The notes under the pieces were generated by a model, which made no database searches, was not told where the DNA came from, and worked only from the letters and a program-made list of their open reading frames with translations. The position numbers and the translations under genes were made by a program. A DNA stretch of 64,000 nucleotides from Marinomonas sp. TW1 (GTDB lineage Bacteria; Pseudomonadota; Gammaproteobacteria; Pseudomonadales; Marinomonadaceae): contig NZ_JSEE01000018.1 of assembly GCF_001625355.1 (NCBI RefSeq), forward strand, positions 19,108 to 83,107. Reading direction: 5' to 3'. Below are positions 8,424-17,111 of the stretch, in pieces. Position 1 is the stretch's first letter, and each line of letters starts with the position of its first letter.

Positions 8424-9890
8424 CTAGTGGCGAGGCAACCAAACTCTGGCCTCTAAACCTTGCACCGGTTGGTTGCTTAAGGTCACTTCACCGCCGTGAG
8501 CGCGTGCGATATTTCGCGCAATACTCAAGCCTAAGCCCATGCCGGTAGGGTGGCCATTGTGTTCATCAATAAGGCGAGTATAGGGTTGGAATACTTTATC
8601 GATTTTGTCGATTGGAATGCCTGGCCCCTGGTCACAAATACGAATGCAAACGCCTTCTTCATCGTCTTCTATGTGAATGGTGGCACGCTTTCCATAGTAC
8701 AAAGCGTTATCCACCAAGTTACCTAAACAGCGTTTAATGGCTAAAGGTTTGCCAATATAAGGGTGCTTTAGTTCCCCTTTGAGGATGATTTTTATGCTGT
8801 GTAAATTGGCTGTTACCTGCATGTCTTTGAGCATGCGACTGATGTCCACTTCGACACGATTTTCATGAATGTCTGTTTCTTTGACGCTTTGTAAGGCGCC
8901 TTTTACCAACATATCCAAATCTTCTAAGTCGCGGATCATGGCATCGCGGGTGTCATCTTCATCGAGCATTTCGGCGCGTAATCGTAATCGCGTAATGGGG
9001 GTTTTTAAATCGTGTGAAATGGCGGCGAACAGTCTTTCTCTGTCATTTAAGTAACGCTGAATTCGACGCTGCATATCATTGAAGGCTTTGGCAGTATTGC
9101 GTACTTCGACACTGCCATTTTCTTTCATCGGGCGCCAGTCGCCTTGCCCGAAACGCTCCGCCGCTCTGGCCAGTGTCGCTAATGGTCTGGTTACTCGTCG
9201 CAGAATAACAATGCTTAGTAACAGTACTGTGATGACGGACATGACCATCGAAAAGAGTCGGTCACCACTCACCGCCGTGGTGTCATCTAAGAAGTAAGGA
9301 TCAGGCATTAAGCTGGCCAGATAGAGCCAATCTTTATCGTTGACGGGGATCTGAATCACAATAATTGGGGGTGTCAGTGGCTTCACTAGTAAACTGTGGT
9401 GGCCCCAGCGTTCTGGCAAATCCATCAAACGGGTTTGGTTGTTGATGACGTGTAAGTCACTGGGACTGGAAAAAGCGATTTTGGCATTATGAATACCGAG
9501 TTGTTTTACCAGTGTGTCATGAACTTCTTGTTTGACAACGTTCTTGAGTGGAGAGCCTTCTAAAGGATTGATTAGAATCTCTTCTTTGTTGAGGGTGACA
9601 AAAAAGCGTGTGCCACCCATGTCTTGTAATTGGTCGATAACAATGTGGCGATAGTTTGTCGGTAGTGAAGTGAAGTAACTGACTGTGGCGGCAATACGAA
9701 ACGCCATGTGCTTAGAGACTTCCCGCACGTTTTGTTCGGTATCTGATTCCAGCTGCCGTAACCAAAACGTCGAACTAATAAACTGCGCACTCGCGACCCC
9801 TAATGCCATGATGATGAGGATCTGCCCCGTCAGAGACTGAGACCAGCGCTTTAGGCGCTTTGACAGCAACGGCGGCGTGTTAGTTGACAT
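8424..9890 (-). CDS. gtrS: Sensor histidine kinase of the glucose-transport two-component system
   Basis: This is a 488-residue inner-membrane kinase. TM1 is at about 22-43, the periplasmic sensor at about 45-212, and TM2 at about 213-230, followed by a HAMP domain (RRVTRPLATLARAAERFGQGDW). The phospho-accepting His is H293 in ISHDLKTPITRLRLRAE. The ATPase domain has the N-box NLVDNALYYG (N395), G1 DQGPGIP (about 420) and G2 GMGLGLSIARN (about 450). It overlaps gltR by 11 bp and precedes gtsABCD, the arrangement seen with Pseudomonas GtrS/GltR. The ligand is not visible from sequence; in Pseudomonas, glucose metabolites are sensed. Confidence 0.85.
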   Translation of the reverse strand: MSTNTPPLLSKRLKRWSQSLTGQILIIMALGVASAQFISSTFWLRQLESDTEQNVREVSKHMAFRIAATVSYFTSLPTNYRHIVIDQLQDMGGTRFFVTLNKEEILINPLEGSPLKNVVKQEVHDTLVKQLGIHNAKIAFSSPSDLHVINNQTRLMDLPERWGHHSLLVKPLTPPIIVIQIPVNDKDWLYLASLMPDPYFLDDTTAVSGDRLFSMVMSVITVLLLSIVILRRVTRPLATLARAAERFGQGDWRPMKENGSVEVRNTAKAFNDMQRRIQRYLNDRERLFAAISHDLKTPITRLRLRAEMLDEDDTRDAMIRDLEDLDMLVKGALQSVKETDIHENRVEVDISRMLKDMQVTANLHSIKIILKGELKHPYIGKPLAIKRCLGNLVDNALYYGKRATIHIEDDEEGVCIRICDQGPGIPIDKIDKVFQPYTRLIDEHNGHPTGMGLGLSIARNIARAHGGEVTLSNQPVQGLEARVWLPRH

Positions 9891-10632
9891 GATCGAGCAC
9901 GTTGACGGAAGCGGTTAATATGTAGCCCTGACCGCGAACGGTTTTGATTAATTGCGGGTGACGGGCATCTTCTCTTAATCTATGACGTAAACGGCTGACA
10001 TGCACATCAATGAAACGATCGAGGGGCGTACTGTCGCGTCCGCGAGTATTTTCGGCAATGTGTTCTCGGGTAAGTACTTCGCCTGGGTTTTTCAAAAACA
10101 ACATAAGTAAGTTGTAGTCAGCACCTGATAGGGATTCTTTTTCATCGCTGTAATGAAGCTCGCGGGATAAGGTGTCGAGGGTGAAATCGGCAAAATGATA
10201 AAAGCGATGCGCCTCGTTGGTATGATGATGTTCGCTGACTTCGATCTGTTCCATGCGACGTAAAATGGCTTTCATCCTCGCCAGTAGCTCGCGTGGATTA
10301 AACGGTTTGGCCAGATAATCGTCTGCACCAATTTCGAGACCAATAATACGATCCATTTCATCGGAATTGGCGGTCAGCATAATCACTGGTACTTGTGATT
10401 GCTCACGCAGTCCACGACAGACTGAAAAGCCATCTTGGCCGGGTAGCATGATGTCTAAAATGACCAAGTCTATGTGTTGATTCGGATCAAAATTCGCTAA
10501 AAAGGCTTCACCCGAATCGGCGGTGAATACCGTAAATTGATGTTTTTCTAAATAGGATTTGAGCAGGGTGCGAATTTCATCATCATCGTCTACCACATAG
10601 ATACGTTTGGCTTTGGTCATACTTTTGCTCAA
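9880..10632 (-). CDS. gltR: OmpR-family response regulator
   Basis: This 250-residue DNA-binding regulator has a receiver domain at 10-125 (acidic pocket VDDDDE at 14-19, phospho-Asp D60 in DLVILDIMLPGQDG, Lys in LAKPFNPRE) and a C-terminal winged helix (SGADYNLLMLFLKNPGEVLTREHIAENTRGRD; ending KTVRGQGYILTA). Translation is coupled to gtrS by the 11-bp overlap. Position next to gtsABCD supports a GltR-like role in controlling glucose uptake; the symbol rests on this synteny, since OmpR-type regulators are hard to tell apart by sequence alone. Confidence 0.82.
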   Translation of the reverse strand: MSKSMTKAKRIYVVDDDDEIRTLLKSYLEKHQFTVFTADSGEAFLANFDPNQHIDLVILDIMLPGQDGFSVCRGLREQSQVPVIMLTANSDEMDRIIGLEIGADDYLAKPFNPRELLARMKAILRRMEQIEVSEHHHTNEAHRFYHFADFTLDTLSRELHYSDEKESLSGADYNLLMLFLKNPGEVLTREHIAENTRGRDSTPLDRFIDVHVSRLRHRLREDARHPQLIKTVRGQGYILTASVNVLDHVN

Positions 10633-10737
10633 TGTTTTGGGCTTGTGTTGTTGTGTTTGTTATTGGTTCTGAGTCTAGCAAGAAAGTATCATTGAACCAA
10701 TTGGCTAAAAGAGGGTTTGCCCTCTTGGTATTTAAAT

Positions 10738-10757
10738 AAATTAAATTGATTTAATTT
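10738..10757. promoter_or_regulatory. AT-rich perfect inverted repeat upstream of the fructokinase gene
   Basis: AAATTAAAT (10738-10746) and ATTTAATTT (10749-10757) are perfect inverted copies around TG. The site lies 66 bp before the start codon, in the divergent control region with gltR. It is a candidate operator; no regulator is assigned. Confidence 0.4.
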
Positions 10758-10822
10758 CTTCTCACCTGCATAATTTTTCGACTAATCTTACCCTTATTTA
10801 TGAAATTTAAGAGATCAAGACA

Positions 10823-11794
10823 ATGACAACAAAAGTGATGGCGTTCGGTGAAGCCCTGATTGACTTCCTATCTAATGGTGCAACAAAAGCCGGTGAATTA
10901 GAGTCTTTCACCAAATTTCCGGGCGGCGCTCCGGCTAATGTCGCGGTGGCGGTTGCTCGTTTAGGCGGTAACAGTCATTTTGTTGGCCAAGTTGGCGATG
11001 ATGCCTTCGGTCACTTTTTAAAAGCATCATTAGACGATTATGGTGTCGAAACCAGTAAAATGCTAATGACTCAAGAAGCGAAAACGGCATTAGCGTTTGT
11101 CAGTTTGGACGATACTGGGGAGCGTAGTTTTGAATTCTATCGCAGCCCGTCAGCGGACATCTTGTTCCGTGAGAAAGACTTTGATGCGAGTTGGTTTACC
11201 GATGCTAAAGGGGTGTTCCACACTTGTTCTAACACCTTAACCGATGCTGACATTACCAAAGCGACGTTAGCGGGTATTCAAATGGCGAAACAAGCCAATT
11301 GGATTGTCAGTATTGATGTGAACTTGCGTACCAATCTTTGGCCCAATGGTGAAGTAGATTGCCAGCGTGTGATTTCCTGGATGCAGTCGGCAGATGTGGT
11401 AAAAGCCAGCTTAGAAGAATTGGCGCTGATGGCCGACGATCCGTTTGTGTTGATTGACGAATCTTTAAACGCAGGTGTCACTTTGTTTGTGTTAACCGAT
11501 GGTGGTAATGCCATTCGTTTTTATACTAAAGAACAAGGTGAGGGTGAGGTTGTGACACCAAAAGTTGAAGTGAAAGACACCACTGCAGCGGGAGATGCTT
11601 TTGTGGGCGGCTTGTTGTATCAGTTGGCTGAAAAAGGCGGTGATCGTCAATCTATTGCTGCTTTTTCAAAGCAAGACCTAATTGATGTGATTCGTTTCGC
11701 AGCGGCTTGTGGCGCCGATTCTGTAACCAAATTGGGGGCTTACCCATCGTTACCTAATTTGACTGAAGCGAAAGCACAATTAGAGCGTTTTTAA
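10823..11794 (+). CDS. PfkB-family carbohydrate kinase, probable fructokinase
   Basis: It phosphorylates a sugar, most likely fructose to fructose 6-phosphate, in the cytoplasm. The 323 residues show the ribokinase fold: substrate-side motif FPGGAPANVAVAVARLGG near 33-50, GQVGDDAFG, and the C-terminal signature DTTAAGDAFVGGLL near 251-265 with the catalytic Asp in AAGDAF. Sequence and length fit bacterial fructokinases. The neighbouring alpha-glucoside importer and alpha-glucosidase make fructose released from sucrose the likely substrate. It has its own terminator at 11871-11900, so it is probably a single transcript divergent from gltR. 2-keto-3-deoxygluconate or another keto-sugar cannot be excluded. 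Confidence 0.82.
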   Translation: MTTKVMAFGEALIDFLSNGATKAGELESFTKFPGGAPANVAVAVARLGGNSHFVGQVGDDAFGHFLKASLDDYGVETSKMLMTQEAKTALAFVSLDDTGERSFEFYRSPSADILFREKDFDASWFTDAKGVFHTCSNTLTDADITKATLAGIQMAKQANWIVSIDVNLRTNLWPNGEVDCQRVISWMQSADVVKASLEELALMADDPFVLIDESLNAGVTLFVLTDGGNAIRFYTKEQGEGEVVTPKVEVKDTTAAGDAFVGGLLYQLAEKGGDRQSIAAFSKQDLIDVIRFAAACGADSVTKLGAYPSLPNLTEAKAQLERF

Positions 11795-11828
11795 GATTCT
11801 TGCGAATAACACAACTTAGTTGATTTAG

Positions 11829-11860
11829 TTAAACGGTTAAGAATTCATTTAGACGGTTAA
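11829..11860 (+). promoter_or_regulatory. two LacI-type operator-like elements, 20 bp apart
   Basis: TTAAACGGTTAA (11829-11840) is a near-palindrome centred on CG, the usual centre of LacI-family operators. TTAGACGGTTAA (11849-11860) is a second copy about two helical turns away. A LacI-family gene lies at the end of this locus. The assignment is speculative, and the elements sit before the fructokinase terminator rather than beside an obvious promoter. Confidence 0.3.
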
Positions 11861-11870
11861 GATAGATTTT

Positions 11871-11900
11871 AAAAGCGCGGCTTGACCGCGCTTTTTTTTT
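11871..11900 (+). terminator. terminator after the fructokinase gene
   Basis: The stem AAAAGCGCGG (11871-11880) pairs with CCGCGCTTTT (11886-11895) around a CTTGA loop, and a run of T follows. Confidence 0.92.
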
Positions 11901-12244
11901 GTCGGATACAAAGTGGAAGCTCAATCAAGCACAAGGCTATAAAGTATGGATTTAAGCGAATTTAATGGCTTTTAACCTGCTGAAAATTAGAAAAAAAATA
12001 ACTCTGTTGGTTTTTTGTACATTTTTTGAAATGAAAATTTGCTCGCTTTTTTGCCAAAACATACTAAATTGAAAATAGAATTAAGATAATATTAAGGATA
12101 TCGGAAGCTTGAAGCTGGGGCTTTGATTGTTAATAATCAAAAACCTTCTTAATCCTTATAGAAGAAGTGAGAACCTTGTTTCGACTTATGATAATAACAA
12201 ACAAAGGCGCGCTTGGGATTTTCTTAGCGAGTCAGTAAGGAGCA

Positions 12245-13600
12245 ATGATGAAAAAATCCATTCTGTCTATGGCGGTTGCCATGACACTTTCCGCTACCTC
12301 GGCAACGGCTGCCGATCTTGTCTTCAAGCCTGGCGAAGACTCTCGTTTCCATTGGGAAAATTACGAAGCATTAAAATCGACGGATTTGTCCGGTGAAACC
12401 ATTTCTGTATTCGGCCCTTGGATGGGCGATGAGAAAGCAAACTTCGATCGCGTTATTGCGTATTTTGAAGAAGCCACTGGCGCGAAAGTCAGTTACGCCG
12501 GTTCCGATTCTTTTGAGCAACAGATTGTAATTGATGCTCAAGCGGGCAGCGCGCCAAATGTTTCCGTATTTCCTCAGCCAGGTTTAGCGGCTGATTTAGC
12601 CGCGAAAGGCTTTTTAACGCCACTAAACGATAATGTCAAAGAGGCGGTAGCGAAAGATTACGCGGCGGGTCAATCTTGGGTTGATTTAGCGACCTTCGAA
12701 GACGGCCAAGGTAAAGATGAATTCTACGGTGTTTTCTATCGTGCGGACTTGAAATCGTTGGTTTGGTATTCGCCTGATAACTTCGCTGACGCGGGTTATG
12801 ACATTCCAGAAAGCATGGAAGAATTGAAAGCACTGACCAAAGAAATTGTTGCAGACGGTGGTACGCCTTGGTGTATTGGTCTGGGTTCTGGTGCGGCAAC
12901 GGGTTGGCCAGCAACCGACTGGGTAGAAGATTTGTTACTGCGTACTCAGCCTGCGTCTGTGTATGACCAATGGGTAACCAATGAAGTGAAATTTGATGAT
13001 CCACGTATTGTGGGTGCGATCGAAGAATTTGGTTGGTTTGCACGTAACAACGAATACGTTGATGGTGGTGCCGGTGCGGTGTCTTCGACTGACTTCCGTG
13101 ACAGTCCGAAAGGCTTGTTCCAGTCGCCACCAAAATGTTACATGCATCGTCAAGCGTCTTTCATTCCGGCTTTCTTCCCAGAAGGAACAGAGCTTGGTTT
13201 GGATGCTGACTTCTTTTACTTCCCATCTTATGAGTCGAAAGGCCTAGGCAATCCAGTATTGGGTGCCGGTACTTTGGTGAGTATTACCAATGACTCTAAA
13301 GGTGCTCGTGCGTTTATTGATTTCATCCGTTCGCCTATTGCCCACGAGTTGTGGATGGCACAAACCGGTTTCTTGTCTGCTCACTTGGGTGCGAACCCAG
13401 AGTTGTACTCAAGCGAGGCGGCGCGTAAGCAGGGTGAAATTTTGCGTTACGCAACGACGTTCCGTTTCGATGGCTCTGATTTGATGCCAGGTAAGATCGG
13501 TGCGGGTTCTTTCTGGACTGGTATGGTCGATTACACTGGTGGTAAAGAGGCGGAAGACGTTGCGAAAGACATTCAGAAAACGTGGGATGCGTTGAAGTAA
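12245..13600 (+). CDS. aglE: Alpha-glucoside ABC transporter periplasmic binding protein
   Basis: This is the periplasmic receptor for alpha-glucosides (sucrose, maltose or trehalose in characterised relatives), 451 residues. The Sec signal peptide ends near SATAA (about residue 22). The mature N-terminus (VFKPGEDSRFHW) and segments such as ETISVFGPWMGDEKANFD and GLGSGAATGWPATDWVEDLLL match the AglE family of Rhizobiaceae and marine gammaproteobacteria. Start ATG 12245 follows aaggagca; a second ATG is the next codon. It leads aglE-F-G-K and is followed directly by a strong stem-loop, consistent with higher expression than the permeases. Confidence 0.9.
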   Translation: MMKKSILSMAVAMTLSATSATAADLVFKPGEDSRFHWENYEALKSTDLSGETISVFGPWMGDEKANFDRVIAYFEEATGAKVSYAGSDSFEQQIVIDAQAGSAPNVSVFPQPGLAADLAAKGFLTPLNDNVKEAVAKDYAAGQSWVDLATFEDGQGKDEFYGVFYRADLKSLVWYSPDNFADAGYDIPESMEELKALTKEIVADGGTPWCIGLGSGAATGWPATDWVEDLLLRTQPASVYDQWVTNEVKFDDPRIVGAIEEFGWFARNNEYVDGGAGAVSSTDFRDSPKGLFQSPPKCYMHRQASFIPAFFPEGTELGLDADFFYFPSYESKGLGNPVLGAGTLVSITNDSKGARAFIDFIRSPIAHELWMAQTGFLSAHLGANPELYSSEAARKQGEILRYATTFRFDGSDLMPGKIGAGSFWTGMVDYTGGKEAEDVAKDIQKTWDALK

Positions 13601-13611
13601 TCCCGTTTGTT

Positions 13612-13648
13612 AAGCCCCCAAGTGATCTTGTTTGCTTGGGGGCTTTTT
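13612..13648 (+). terminator. terminator-like stem-loop between aglE and aglF
   Basis: An 11-bp perfect stem (AAGCCCCCAAG with CTTGGGGGCTT, 13-nt loop) is followed by TTTTT. It looks like a full intrinsic terminator inside the operon, probably giving partial read-through to aglF. Confidence 0.8.
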
Positions 13649-13718
13649 GTAGTTTATTTGCCAGATAAAAGATGAAGGACGTGAGTCTTATTCATCGTCA
13701 ATGTACCTTGGAGATGTT

Positions 13719-14729
13719 ATGGCCCAGCTCGCTTCTGCACTAGCGATTATGATAATGGGTGTATTGGGATGCGCTGCCTATTTTTACGGATCTAATTTTT
13801 TATTAGATAAACTTTTCCCGACCAAAAATAGACCTTATGAGCAGATCGCGCGAAATTTGCGCACCGCGAATATGGTTCGCCCTTGGTTGTTTTTAGGCCC
13901 TGCCGTTCTACTGCTGACCTTTTATTTATTCTATCCTGTGATCGATTCTTTCCGTCTGTCTTTCTTTGACCGAACGGGTGATGAGTTCGTTGGCCTTTCC
14001 AATTACGTTTGGTTATTTGGCAGTGATGAGTTCTTTGAGTCTTTTCGCAATAACATGTTGTGGTTGATTGTTGTGCCGACCGCAGCGACTTTTTTTGGTT
14101 TGATTATCGCTACCATGACCGATCGTATTTGGTGGGGTAATATTGCCAAAAGCCTGATCTTTATGCCGATGGCGATTTCGTTCATTGGTGCGTCGGTGAT
14201 CTGGAAATTTATTTACGATTTCCGCAGTGGCGGTGATGCTCAAATCGGTTTGTTGAATGCCATTGTGGTGTTTTTTGGTGGTGAGCCGCAAAACTGGATC
14301 ACGATTCCTTTCTGGAACAATTTTTTCTTAATGATCATCCTTGTCTGGATTCAAACCGGTTTTGCTATGGTGATCTTGTCTGCTGCGTTACGTGGTATTC
14401 CTGATGAAACTATTGAAGCAGCGGTATTGGATGGTGCGAACGGCTTACAAATTTTCTTCAAAATCATGGTGCCACAGATTTGGGGAACCATTGCCGTGGT
14501 GTGGACCACTATTACTATTTTGGTTCTGAAGGTATTCGATATCGTGTTGGCCATGACCAATGGTCAGTGGGATACACAAGTATTAGCCAATCAAATGTTT
14601 GATTGGATGTTCCGTGGCGGCGGCGATTTCGGCCGTGGCGCGGTCGTTGCAATTGTTATTATGGTGTTGGTAATTCCTATCATGATTTGGAACATTAAGC
14701 GTGCAAACGCAGAAATGGAGGGACGTTAA
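13719..14729 (+). CDS. aglF: Alpha-glucoside ABC transporter permease, MalF class
   Basis: This inner-membrane permease has 336 residues from ATG 13719, which follows ttggag; an ATG six codons earlier lacks a ribosome site. An N-terminal helix (about 5-28) precedes a cytoplasmic segment, then the MalF-like core begins at about 55 (PWLFLGPAVLLLTFYLFYPV). The EAA coupling loop is AAVLDGANGLQIFFKIMVPQIWG. It pairs with AglG, whose ATG comes 1 bp after this stop. The length and the extra N-terminal helix are usual for AglF-type permeases. Confidence 0.88.
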   Translation: MAQLASALAIMIMGVLGCAAYFYGSNFLLDKLFPTKNRPYEQIARNLRTANMVRPWLFLGPAVLLLTFYLFYPVIDSFRLSFFDRTGDEFVGLSNYVWLFGSDEFFESFRNNMLWLIVVPTAATFFGLIIATMTDRIWWGNIAKSLIFMPMAISFIGASVIWKFIYDFRSGGDAQIGLLNAIVVFFGGEPQNWITIPFWNNFFLMIILVWIQTGFAMVILSAALRGIPDETIEAAVLDGANGLQIFFKIMVPQIWGTIAVVWTTITILVLKVFDIVLAMTNGQWDTQVLANQMFDWMFRGGGDFGRGAVVAIVIMVLVIPIMIWNIKRANAEMEGR

Positions 14730-14730
14730 T

Positions 14731-15873
14731 ATGGTTGCCTCTTCAAAGCGTACGCCGCTGACTTTTTTGGTACATGCCACTGTGTTGTTTTTGGTGGTGC
14801 TGTGGACTATCCCAACAGCGGGTTTATTTATTTCATCGATTCGCGACAAGGATCAACTTTCGGTATCTGGCTGGTGGACGGCCTTATCAACCTCTGAACA
14901 GCGTCTTGTGACAAGAGCTTATGAGCCTAAATCACAAGTACAACAAGGTGATCGCTTTGTGATTCGCGGTAACTTGTTGGAAGGCGGTAGCGGAGAAATC
15001 GCGCGTTTTGGATTCAGCTCGCTAAAGCCTGAAGCGTATGCCGTTGGTGACGTGGCCGAGATGAAAAAAGGCCGCACTCTGCAGGTCAATGCGAATGGCG
15101 ATTATGTCTTGTCTTCGCCGACCGAATGGAAAGGTTCCCGTGGCCAGCGTATTTTCTATACGGCCGAAGTGCCACCGCGTTTCACTTTAGATAACTATCG
15201 TGAAGTGTTGAGTGCGGAAGGCCTGGGCCAATCTTTCATTAACTCTCTGACGGTGACCATTCCAGCGACCATTATTCCTATTTTGGTCGCAGCGTTTGCC
15301 GCCTATGCCTTGGCGTGGATGCGTTTTCCTGGACGTGCTTTGCTGATTGCTGGCGTCGTAGGCTTACTGGTTGTGCCGTTGCAGATGTCATTGATTCCTT
15401 TGCTGAAGAGTTACAACTTGATTGGTGAGTTTTTTGGGGTTGGTTCAAAAACCTATGTGGGGATTTGGCTCGCACATACGGGGTTTGGCTTGCCGTTGGC
15501 GATTTATCTACTGCGTAATTACATCTCAGGTTTGCCGGGCGAAATTATCGAATCGGCACGTGTCGATGGGGCTTCTGACTTTGATATTTTCCGCAAAATC
15601 ATTTTGCCTTTGTCTTTCCCTGCGTTGGCGTCTTTTGCCATCTTCCAGTTCCTTTGGGTATGGAATGACTTGCTCATTGCCATGGTGTTCTTGGGCAACA
15701 ATCAGGAGCATTTGGTACTGACTGGGCAACTACGTGAGCTATTGGGCTCCCGTGGCGGTAACTGGGAGATTCTGACGGCGTCTGCCTTTATCACCATTAT
15801 TATTCCGTTATTGGTCTTCTTTAGCTTACAGCGCTATTTAGTGCGCGGTTTGCTGGCAGGCTCTGTGAAATAA
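14731..15873 (+). CDS. aglG: Alpha-glucoside ABC transporter permease, MalG class
   Basis: This inner-membrane permease has 380 residues. The chosen ATG at 14731 follows ggaggg; an upstream in-frame start would overlap aglF. TM1 is at about 13-35. A periplasmic insert of about 130 residues (35-165), rich in short beta-like stretches, is a hallmark of AglG compared with ordinary MalG. Five helices follow with the EAA loop ESARVDGASDFDIFRKIILPLSFP. It ends GLLAGSVK, as usual for MalG-type subunits. A stem-loop at 15886-15912 separates it from aglK. Confidence 0.88.
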   Translation: MVASSKRTPLTFLVHATVLFLVVLWTIPTAGLFISSIRDKDQLSVSGWWTALSTSEQRLVTRAYEPKSQVQQGDRFVIRGNLLEGGSGEIARFGFSSLKPEAYAVGDVAEMKKGRTLQVNANGDYVLSSPTEWKGSRGQRIFYTAEVPPRFTLDNYREVLSAEGLGQSFINSLTVTIPATIIPILVAAFAAYALAWMRFPGRALLIAGVVGLLVVPLQMSLIPLLKSYNLIGEFFGVGSKTYVGIWLAHTGFGLPLAIYLLRNYISGLPGEIIESARVDGASDFDIFRKIILPLSFPALASFAIFQFLWVWNDLLIAMVFLGNNQEHLVLTGQLRELLGSRGGNWEILTASAFITIIIPLLVFFSLQRYLVRGLLAGSVK

Positions 15874-15885
15874 AACCACCTAGGC

Positions 15886-15912
15886 GAGTGGGTTGAGCCA
15901 AGCTCCCCACTC
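15886..15912 (+). other. intercistronic stem-loop between aglG and aglK
   Basis: GAGTGGG pairs with CCCACTC. Inside a 2-nt bulge, GAGC/GCTC closes on a CAA loop. There is no T run, so it is more likely an mRNA-stabilising or processing hairpin than a terminator. Confidence 0.5.
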
Positions 15913-15944
15913 AAGGTAAGCATTTAGATTGAGGCATTTAAATC

Positions 15945-17039
15945 ATGGCTGATGTTAAGTTAACCCATGTAAAGAAAATTTATTCGAACAAAGTTGAAGT
16001 CCTAAAAGACATCAATTTGGACATCAAACAGGGTGAGTTCATTGTGTTTGTTGGTCCATCGGGCTGCGGTAAATCGACCCTATTGCGCATGATCTCTGGT
16101 CTGGAAGACATTTCGGCTGGTACTTTGGAGATCGACGGTCAGGTGGTGAACGACATTCCACCTGCTTTGCGTGGTATTGCCATGGTGTTCCAAAGCTATG
16201 CGTTGTACCCGCACATGACAGTATACGACAACATGGCGTTCAGCTTGCAAATTGCGAAAGTAAGCAAAGACGATGTCGATCAACAGGTACGCAAAGCGGC
16301 AGAAATGTTGCAGTTGACGCCTTACCTTGATCGTCTACCAAAAGCGTTGTCTGGTGGTCAGCGTCAGCGTGTGGCGATCGGCCGTGCCATCGTGCGTCGT
16401 CCAAAAGTGTTCTTGTTTGACGAGCCTTTGTCTAACTTGGATGCGGCTTTGCGTGTAGCAACACGTATGGAAATTGCCAATCTGAAAGAAAGCATGCCGG
16501 ATTCCACCATGATCTATGTTACCCATGATCAGGTAGAGGCCATGACATTGGCTGATCGAATTGTGCTGTTGTCAGCGGGCAATATCGAGCAAGTCGGTTC
16601 ACCGCTTGAGCTTTATGAACACCCTGCAAACGTTTTTGTGGCTAAGTTTATTGGTTCTCCTGCAATGAATATCTTGCCTTGTCGAATTGAGAAAACAGGT
16701 GAGCAAACGGAAGTGTCTTTGTCGGCGAAAATGTCCGTGACAGCGCCAATTACTACGCAAGCAAGCGAGCAGTCCAAAGCGGCTTTCTTTGGTATTCGTC
16801 CTGAAGATTTGAGTGTGGTGGCGAGCGAAGAAGAAGGCTTCTTGTCTGGAACCGTGTCTTTTATTGAGTCTCTTGGTGAAGCGACCTTGTTGTACGTTCA
16901 AGTGCCTGGTTGTGAAGACATGGTGATTGCGAAAGAGTCGGGTACCTTGAGTATCCAGCGTGGCGAACAGGTTCATTTGTCGACTGCGCCAGAGAAAATG
17001 CATTTATTTGACGATAACGAACTGTCTTATCGTCGTTAA
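15945..17039 (+). CDS. aglK: Alpha-glucoside ABC transporter ATP-binding protein
   Basis: This cytoplasmic MalK-family ATPase has 364 residues. It shows Walker A GPSGCGKST (about 36-44), the Q-loop VFQSYALYPHMTVYDNM, the signature LSGGQRQRVAIGRAIVRRP, Walker B VFLFDEPLSNLDAALR, and a C-terminal regulatory OB domain (FFGIRPEDL). The Ala-Ala variation after the D-loop (LDAALRVATRMEI) is typical of AglK as I recall it. It completes the aglEFGK importer. It is followed by a strong terminator before the alpha-glucosidase gene. Confidence 0.9.
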   Translation: MADVKLTHVKKIYSNKVEVLKDINLDIKQGEFIVFVGPSGCGKSTLLRMISGLEDISAGTLEIDGQVVNDIPPALRGIAMVFQSYALYPHMTVYDNMAFSLQIAKVSKDDVDQQVRKAAEMLQLTPYLDRLPKALSGGQRQRVAIGRAIVRRPKVFLFDEPLSNLDAALRVATRMEIANLKESMPDSTMIYVTHDQVEAMTLADRIVLLSAGNIEQVGSPLELYEHPANVFVAKFIGSPAMNILPCRIEKTGEQTEVSLSAKMSVTAPITTQASEQSKAAFFGIRPEDLSVVASEEEGFLSGTVSFIESLGEATLLYVQVPGCEDMVIAKESGTLSIQRGEQVHLSTAPEKMHLFDDNELSYRR

Positions 17040-17060
17040 TTTTACAAGTCTTATTGTTGA

Positions 17061-17100
17061 TTGGGATAAGGTGCTGCCTTATCCCAAGTTTTTTGTTTTT
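17061..17100 (+). terminator. strong terminator between aglK and the alpha-glucosidase gene
   Basis: A perfect 11-bp stem TTGGGATAAGG/CCTTATCCCAA (17061-17071, 17077-17087) with a 5-nt loop is followed by GTTTTTTGTTTTT. The Shine-Dalgarno ggag of the next gene comes immediately after the T tract. Confidence 0.9.
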
Positions 17101-17111
17101 GGAGAGTCAGT

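Larger units (their letters stand above)
11795..12244 (+). other. 450-bp control region between the fructokinase gene and aglE
   Basis: No gene is seen here. It holds two operator-like copies of an ACGGTTAAGA element (around 11829-11842 and 11849-11862), the fructokinase terminator, an AT-rich stretch (11930-12110) that presumably contains the agl promoter, and two small leader hairpins just before aglE: TTTGATT/AATCAAA (12122-12141) and CTTCTT/AAGAAG (12145-12167). The aglE Shine-Dalgarno is aaggag at 12237-12242. Confidence 0.6.

Noticed and set aside
12636..13133. 165-codon open frame antisense to aglE
   Set aside because: Composition rich in His, Arg and Gln and complete overlap with AglE mark it as a shadow frame.
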